Made by a program: the position numbers and the translations under genes
NCBI RefSeq assembly: GCF_047663525.1
Contig: NC_092602.1
Location: 12,645,501-12,709,500 of the forward strand
DNA: 64,000 bases
Direction: 5' to 3'
Origin: Anas platyrhynchos
Taxonomy: Eukaryota > Chordata > Aves > Anseriformes > Anatidae
Shown here: positions 52,001 to 61,000 of the stretch, piece after piece
How the letters are laid out: the number at the start of each line of letters is the position of its first letter
Position numbering within the stretch: position 1 is the stretch's first letter
The notes under the pieces: model-generated
Told to the model about the DNA's origin: nothing
The model's database searches: none
What the model saw: only the letters and a program-made list of their open reading frames with translations

Positions 52001-55000
52001 GAATACAGAACCTAAGAGCCATTCAATTTATTTCACACTGTAAGTCAGCACTTTCTTCTAAACAAGTAGTAATTTACCTTCCTCACTGCTATCCTCTTCA
52101 CTGTCAGGTTTAGGCTGGGGCCAGTGAAAATTTTCAGAAAAGGCACCTTCATACATCTTTAGTAAATCATCCAGAGGCAATTCAGCTGAAGATCATTAAA
52201 GCATGTGAGTTTAAAAATACCAAAACAAACAATACCACTATTTTTAATCTCATGACATTCTTCACTTTTATAAAGACAGTCCTCTAATCAAAAGTTAACT
52301 GAAGGAGCAATTACTGGTTGGAGGAAGGAAGTATTTATTTAATGACCCAGAGGACAGAGCACACTTGGCATAACACCATGTAGCCTACTCATCCAGGTTG
52401 CTTTTTACTATACTACAAAACACCACACAAACATACAGTAAGCTACTGGTTGGCAAGGTAGGGGCATCAAATCAAAGTGGCTGAAAGACTTCCAAGTTTC
52501 AGAACTGAACTGCACCTCAACCCTACTTAACAGTATCGCCGTGACCCCTTGTCTGATCTGTTGAGGCAGGAATGTACATGTTGTCAGTGGCCAATCAATC
52601 AAGAAACACCCTAATTAGGAACTTGGCTGACCGGCCAAGAGTTATAATCCCTCCAACTGACCAGCTGGCTGCAGCCACTAAGCTGCCAAACAAACCAAAC
52701 AAATGGATTAGGAAACTGCATGTTAATTGCCAAGTGGGCCTAGCTTAATGGGAAGCTTGCCTCTAAAAATCAGCATGTTTTTTACCATGATAACTGAAGT
52801 GATCCCTACGGGACACTTTGCACACATCAAGCTCTGCATGGCAGTTATTGTTAAGTTCCTAATGAAAGCAAATCGGCAGCCTGAGCATTGTCCCTAAAAG
52901 TCCTATACCTTTCAAATACGTATACCCCCCAAGAGCAGCCTTTCAGCACCATTTCAGACTTACCAGGTGCATCACAAAACCCTTCTGAAATATTCAGGAC
53001 AACTGATGACAAAATGTTTATGTTCACCCTGATATACTTCAGTTTTTCAGTATTTATCATATGTACCTAGAACTTAGATTGAGAGTTTTTTGGTTGAGGT
53101 TTTAAGAAAAGCCATGCTTCAATAAAGATTTCTTTTCTCAAGCTATCTTGTATAATAACTAGGTAAGTACACGGACCACTTTATGAAGTACAGAAGTCCA
53201 TCATCATGAACTAAGTGCTATAACTTCCCAAACAGAAAAATAATATGGGTTATACATGACCGAATACCTCAATGCATTCAACTTTTCATCTATAAGCCTA
53301 TTTACAAATACAGTAACTGCTGCATGTTTTTATCACAGAATCACAGAATTGTAGGGGTCGGAAGGAATCTCGAAAGATCATCGGGTCCAACCCCCTCCTT
53401 GCTGTTGTTTCAGAGCCCACCAGAGAAGAATCAAGCTACATGCCTACCTTCTTTGGCTAGATTAGACAATTCAGTTTGATGGTTTATATTTCCTTCTTTA
53501 GCTTCTTGTTCTTCAATTGTTTCTTCTTCATCTTCAACTAAAATCAAAACAAATGCTGTGTCATTCAAGTTACAAAATAATTCTGGAAGTTTATAACTAT
53601 GTACCCTTGAAGCATACTAGCACAGAATATTACAAGTTAGCAGGATTCAAAAAGAATGGAACGTGTATATGGAAAACAATAAAATCTGACAGCAGCTATA
53701 CCTAGAAACTAAAAAAAATAGGAAAGGGAGAGAAGCATTTCTGTCTCAAGACAAAAGGCAGTCTTTAACTGTTTACTGTTGGTTGACAGTAGTCCCCAGA
53801 GGTAGATTACTCTGTAGCTTTAAACTGGGAATTTTCTTTGTCAGAAACGTGCAATAGATGTCTTCACAAGAAAGTCACTAAAGCAGATGCATTATTCATT
53901 CTGAAAGCCTCAAAAGAAGTTTAAGACTACCGGTAAGTTTTGAAAAACAAAGGAATGAGAAGAGAAAGAATTTAAATCTACCAAAGATGGCAGTTTGATT
54001 CCAGGGAAAGTTTTATTTCCAAATTTTCACTGAAGCTCTTTTCTACAACTGACTTTCTAATCTCTCTAAGAAGTGGATTAGGGTTGGTATTTTCTGGGGA
54101 AAGGCAGCAAGTCCAGACAGAAACAGAATGAAAAACAGTGGCCTCAGGGTTTTAATGCATAACTTATGTACTATGCTATAGATAAACAATTTTGAAAAGT
54201 GACATACCTTCCTCATCAGTCAAAGATGTGCTTGCCTTTCTTTTCCTTCCAGATGATGAAGAACCCTAGCATTCAATAATTAAAATATTTAAGATCTCAG
54301 AAAGCAAAGCTAGAATTTTTTTTGTTTGCAGTTTTAAAGAAAATGAATGCTTTACAATGATGCCGGCAATCACTAATAGACATTTAATATCTATTAGCAC
54401 TTTTCTGGTCATGGAAAAACAAAACACAATAAAAGGAAACTGGACATGCACATACACTATCTTTGTCAAAAATGATTACCTTCTCCCCAGCATTTGTTTC
54501 CAAACTCTCATTTTCACCATTAAGGACAAAGATTAAGGTGTTTCATGGCACACATCAAGCCCTGTAATTCCAGCTAAAATGTGTGTGTTTTCAACAAAGC
54601 TTAAAACTGAACATTCCCTTTGGATCATATCCATTCCATTCTGCTTTACCTTGTGATCTGAGTACTTTACCAGCTACCGTCAACCTGAACAAGCAACACT
54701 ATATGAAAAAGCACAGCGTGACCAGGCTGACTAGCTCAGGTTCTAAAGACTTACCATTTCACTTTCTTTTTCCAATAAAAGGTCTTCTGAAGGCTTAGCA
54801 TCCTTACCTGGAAAATTATCGCACTTGATGTAAGTAATGGTTTTAAACTAAATAAGTGTAGATTTAGATTAGAAATTACTAAATTCTTTTCTTAGAGAGT
54901 GGTGGGGCAACAGAACAGGACACCCAGCAACGCTGTCAATAACCCATTCCTGGAAGTGCTCAAGGCCAGGTTGGATGGGGCTTTGAGTAACCTGACCTAG

Positions 55001-58000
55001 TGGAATCTGTCCTGTGGCAGGCGAGATGGAATTACATGATCTTTAAGGTCTCTCTCAACCCAAACCATTATACAATTCTAGTAGTCACTAAACAATTTTA
55101 TGTTTATGTTAACTTTTAAAAGCGTCCAACAGAGAACTAATACTACCTAAATCTAGCAGAAAAACACTGCACTGTTTTGCACAGTTCTGTTGCCACCAAG
55201 CAACATCATTTATATTGAATTTCTTATGAAATAAAATGCAATTACCTTTCCTTGAAATTTTCTTTAAATTCAAAGCTTTTTTTCTTTTCTCTTGAAATTC
55301 AATTTGCAGTTTTATTTCAACGACCTAAAATGTAAATCAAGTCTAATAAAACACTTCCATTTTAGAAATTAATTATTGAAGATTAAAAAAACAGTACAAC
55401 TCACACAAGTATTAACAAGTCAATATTATATTTTACCTGCTCAATGTTAGACCAGAAGTATTCTATTTCTCTAGCAATTGATGCAGCAATTCGCCTTAGT
55501 TTGTTTTGTTCCTCCCTTTTAGCTCGCTCTTCATTAAGTTTCTTCTCTTCATGATAACGGGCCACAGTTCTTACCATCTATGATACAATAGATACTGACT
55601 TAGGTTACCTCAAAATACACATCAACACATTTCTTAAGTTTACATTAGTTAGCAGCACACAGATATTGACTGTAGCTTTAATAGGTGTTAGCACTTAATT
55701 TCATTATTACTAATTCTTACCATGTCAGTAAAACAGACATGAAACTGGAAAGAAAAAAGAAAACACAAGAACTATAACTAAAAAATCCAGTAGAAAACTC
55801 TTAATTCACTAGTCTCTCTTAATACAAGAATTAGGAAAAAATTCTACTACAATAATAGGCAAATGCACAAAAGAGAACTTAATTTTCAGGCAGCAGAAAG
55901 TCATGGAAACCACACCATGAAATGTCAGAACGCAAAGGTAAAAAAAAAAAAAAAAAAAAAGAAAAAGTTCAAAAAGGGAGTGCATACATAAATGACAGAT
56001 AAGTCAGTGGCTGCTAAATACTGCTTCAATAGGAAGTCCCTAAAATGCTGACTTCCAGAAGTTTGAAGCATACTGCCAGGGGAAGGTTCATTTCATGTTT
56101 GCCCTGCCTGTTTCTCCTATTTTTAAAAATCTACCATTATTTATTTTCAGATTGCAGATCTGATTTTACAAAACGATACACCTATGTTAATACTTTGCTT
56201 ACAAGGAAGAGAGTCCCAAGTTCACATTATTTCAGAAGACACAACAGATAACAATATGGTAATTTCAACTACTGACCTTCAGTTGCTCTCTTCATAACCT
56301 CGAACTGGTCATAAATGTATGGAAAGAACATGCAAGATCGATAGAATCCATAGAAAATGCTTGCTTGTTCTAAGTAAACAAGTTTTACATATTTCGTCTC
56401 ATATCACCCTAGTTTTCGTTCCATCACTAAATTAATTATACCCGCTGTGTTGCTTTCTTTTCCTATGGAAACTAGTCTGTACTATGTTTCCACTGCTGTC
56501 CCTAGTGGAGACAAATAATGGGAACTGTGGTTTCTCTTAGAAAAAAAAAAACTCTTCTTCGAGGTTTTTCTTAGAGGAGAGTTAAGACAACCACATCCAA
56601 TGGAACTTATTTACAAAATTCCATATTCACTCTTCATTGATAGGCAGTAACCAATACGTAATAACTGTCAATAAGTGTCATATTTAAATATGACATAATT
56701 GACATATTTACTGGCTCCACTAATTAAGCTGGTTTGATTTCCAGAGGAACAAAGACCACAAAACCCAAAACTATTATTTGCATCTGAAACCAGTAAAATT
56801 AGCCAGTCCACACCAAATGTTAGAATATTCAAAGCTAACAACATGGCTGCTCATTTAAGTTAAAAATCTGTGCTTTATATTCCATGACTTTTATCCAAAT
56901 GACTAAAAAAAATAAATTAAACCTTGTTACAGAATTGAACAACACCAAGATTGATTGTTCTGCTTCAAAGCTGTATGTATCTCCAGTACCTTCTTAGCAG
57001 TTGCCATTTTCCATTTTCTCTCCTGGGCAAAATCAGTTGCCATCCACTGCATTTCTTCCAGCAAATAATCCCAGTGAGATTTGGGTCTTGGAGCTTCTTG
57101 GAGTTTGGGCAGTCGCCTCAGGGACCATAAACCTTCCTTCCTCAGTTCTGCTATCCGCTGATGGATTTGATTTTCCTTAAAAAGAAACACATATAGTTAC
57201 AGAGAAGCTGCAGAATGCACCTAGAATAGTAGTCAAATATAAAAATAATAATTGCTCGCACTTCATCAAAATAATTGACAGCAAAAAAAATTGCAGTGCA
57301 ACAGCACGATAAATGCATTACAAAACTCAAGTTTGGATTTTACATTAATGGAAAAAATACTAGGCTAAATTCAACCTATGCAAAAAGAGTACCTCAACCT
57401 TTATTACAAGAGACAGTTTGTTAAATAACAGGATAAAAAGTTTCACTTGGAAGCACAAAAATTTACAGGACATATGTAAACTATAATCAAATAATCCATT
57501 TTTTCATAAACTGAAATTGCAGCTGTATTTAGCCACAGAGAAACCCAGAAGATAAGTATATGTACTTTACTAATAAGGCTTGTTTGGGGAAAAAAACGTC
57601 ATCTTTATCATGTTAAATAACCTAAACATATCTCTAGTTGGTTATAAAAAAAAGGTTGCAGACACCTTGAATGAGTAGATAGAATCAACATAATAGAAAG
57701 AACACAACGACTGCGTGAAGACATCAGTCTTCTTTAATTTCTCTGAATGCCCATAAAAGCCAAATTCATTAAGGAAAACATTAAAAAAAACAGGTAATAG
57801 CTCATTTTCAAAATGAAAACACATTGATCAATATTAAAACACACAAACCTGCACTAACTGTTATCTGTGTGTTAACTGTCACAAGTTGTTTTTTTTGGGG
57901 GGGAAAAAAAAAAAAAAAAAGAACTTACCAGCTTTACTTGCTCAGCGAGCTTGTCTTGAGAGTTGTCCTGTGGTAACACTGCTGCATTCTGAGCTGGACT

Positions 58001-61000
58001 TTGTGTTTTAGGAGCTGCTGCTACTGCTAAGCCTGGGGGTTTTGATGCAATAGGAGACAGGGACTTGTTAGTTGCTGGAGAGGTCCTGTTTGTTTGTACT
58101 GGGTATGTAGAAGGCGGTGTTGTGCCTGAGAGAGTTGCTGGCGCAACAGATGAGGTAGGCGGTAGCGTATTTGCCGTAAGACGCTGAGAAGTCTGAGCAG
58201 GATCTGCAGATGGTCGTGTCAGAGTCACAGTCTGCCCAAGAAACGCATGTTAGTGATGAGTTTGGCATTCAATGCTGTCTTAGTCTGCATTTCAGTAGAA
58301 CATAATGAGGACTTTAATTTAGTGAAAAAAATATACCTGTATTTCTACAAGGAAAGACTGTTTGTTTGCAGGCTACTTCTAAGTGCATTTGCCCAGAGGA
58401 ATTTCAAAATGCTAACATTTTTCACATACTTTCAGGACAACAATATTCTACTAGGCATTGAAACAGACGTTATCTCCCCAGTGAAGTTCACATACCTGTT
58501 GTTGTATCGTAGCTTGTGGCTGTGACACTTGGTTTGGTGTCTGTCCTTGTACGTGGATTGCTGGTGGCACCTGCTGTTGAAGTGGTGCTGGAAGTGGAGC
58601 AGAAGTCAGGGGTACGCTTTGGGGCTGGATCTTCACTTGGATCTGGGGCTGAGCTGGAGATTCCACTATCTGTGGTTGCTGCTGCGAAATCTGCAGTGCA
58701 GCTGGGAGAGACGCCATGGGGACATTCACAGGTTGCAGCCTCCCTGGGAGCTGTGGCGGCGGTGTATGCAGACTTGCTGCGTTCTGCACAGGAGGGCCTT
58801 TCGATGGGTCGTACTGTTGTTGACTCTGTTTCTGTCCAGTCAGCTGTACGGTCTGAGGAGTGGGAGGCATTCCACCTACAAAGTAAAAGGAAACAACTCA
58901 GATGAAATTAAAAGGTTCAATGCTTTTTGCTAATATAAAGAGGAAATCAACTGCAAATAGACTAATTTGTTACTTACTTTGCCACAAGACACCATCACTT
59001 GAAAATACCACATCACAATCACAAAATAAATCACTATTACAATAAAAAACAAAGTATTTCATGCACAGGACTGCAACTAAAATTTGGAGCACAGCAACTA
59101 CTAAAAAAAAAGTCATTAAATGTCTTCTGAATTTCCTATACTTAAAAAAAAAGACTGGTGAGCTAATGGAAATTTAACCTAAAATAACTACGTGAAGTCT
59201 AAATAATATTTAGTTCTTAACACATTCACTCTAACATAATCAAAAGCTTGGCACGAATAATGAATAAAAATTTGTCTTGAATGTTGCAAATTAGGAGGTT
59301 TCCTTTTCATGATCCATTGGCTCAGGTCCAGAATTCTCAAATTAACCGTTTTGCATCAGCACCTGTGACGTATTTCCATGCCCACATGCACTTTTGGAGC
59401 CCGTCACTCAGCTCCTTAAACAAACCAGGCATTGCATACCAAGTATTAATTTACATGGAGAAGTAGGTGGTGGGGCTAGGATCTTGGAAGGTTGGAAGCC
59501 CAAGTTTCTAGTCCCATCACTAACATCTCCTTGTTAAATTAATGTGCAATTGGCATGTGGTGACACAGTACCTTGTGCCGTTGGCATTAGCTGTTGAAGA
59601 GGAACTCCGGAAGCCACACCCGGATGCTGAAAAACCATCCCATGACGGCCCACTTCAATTCGTGGTCTCTTAGACGAATCTGTGATATTCAAATTCCATT
59701 TATGGCATGGTACAATGGAATGGGTTCAGTTTCACAAAGCAAACTACTACACATGATTCCAACATCAGCTCAGAAAGCTACGACTACTATACATGTGTAG
59801 CATTTACGAAGAGCATGCTCCAAGGGCAAGATCCTTTTCACTTCCAGTTGGCCAGCTCCAATCTTCTCAGCCAGAACAAGCCACCTAACATCTCCATGCT
59901 TGCCAGGTCTGGTCCTATGTATTGTGAGTGGCGTGCCCTCTTCACGCAGCACCATTCACAATAGATAGTCCTACCAATCTGCTAGTTTCCAAGATGAGGC
60001 AAAACTGTGTTTTGATAGTTACTGAACAGTGGGCTCCGTCAACTGTCTGGAAAATGAAAATAAAATAAAAAAGAAAAGAGAACTTGTGCTCGAGAAACAT
60101 ACCTGCTGGTGCAAGTGCCTGCTGTCTATTAAAAGCTTCAATTTCTATGGTGTTCACAGTCCCCGTAACCGGAGTCCCTGTATGCGTTTGCTATTGGAAA
60201 AAGAAAACAAATCACAAAAGTTCAATCTGTAGGTAGTCTAGCACCGAGACGTAAGTTACAAATGGATCTAAAAAGGCCATCAGAGAACAAAGCCTTGAGA
60301 ACATTTCTACACCTATGAAAACAAGGCTGATTCAATATCCGCTGGGAAGTTTTGGATGTCTGTATTGCCCAGATCTTCTTCGGTCTGAACTTCAAAATCA
60401 CAACTGAACTGATGAAGGCGGTTATAAACAACACATTTACATTGCCCAGTTTTTTTGGTTTGTTTTTAAAATAAATTAATGTTTGCATTAATGTACAACC
60501 CTGCTGCAATGAAGTCAGAACAACATATTCATATAGTTCATAGCTGCAATAAAAGGCTAACATGAGAAAAATTAAACAGTGGGACTTCATTACAGGATTA
60601 ATTAGAAGGGACATTAGATAAGGAAAGAAGTCACGCACAAACTGTGTCATAGCTAAGATGACAAAAATCAGAAATGAGAGTCAATGCTTTCATGAAAGCT
60701 AATCCTTTTCACTGTGCAAAACATCAGTAACACACAAATTAATTCTCATCCCACAGACAGTTCAAGCTTAGTTGAGTCTCCACCACTGTCACCTTTAGGA
60801 TGGGGTTCCATGAGATTTAGCCTCGCAATATTTCAGGAAGAACTTCTAAGACTCAGAAGAGTGGGAATAAAAGAATCTCAGCAAAGCTGTGAATTCCAAT
60901 TCCAATTTTCCAGAGGCTAGACTCGCATTTGTTTGGCAAAACGAGTACAGTGAAGTAACTTTACGATGAGAAACATGGGATTGCTATAGTGCTACTGTCA

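Noticed and set aside
52300-52860. Unusual GC-richer intron segment with palindromic bits (GGCTGACCGGCCAAG)
   Set aside because: It may be an old transposon, but I could match it to no family and saw no terminal repeats.
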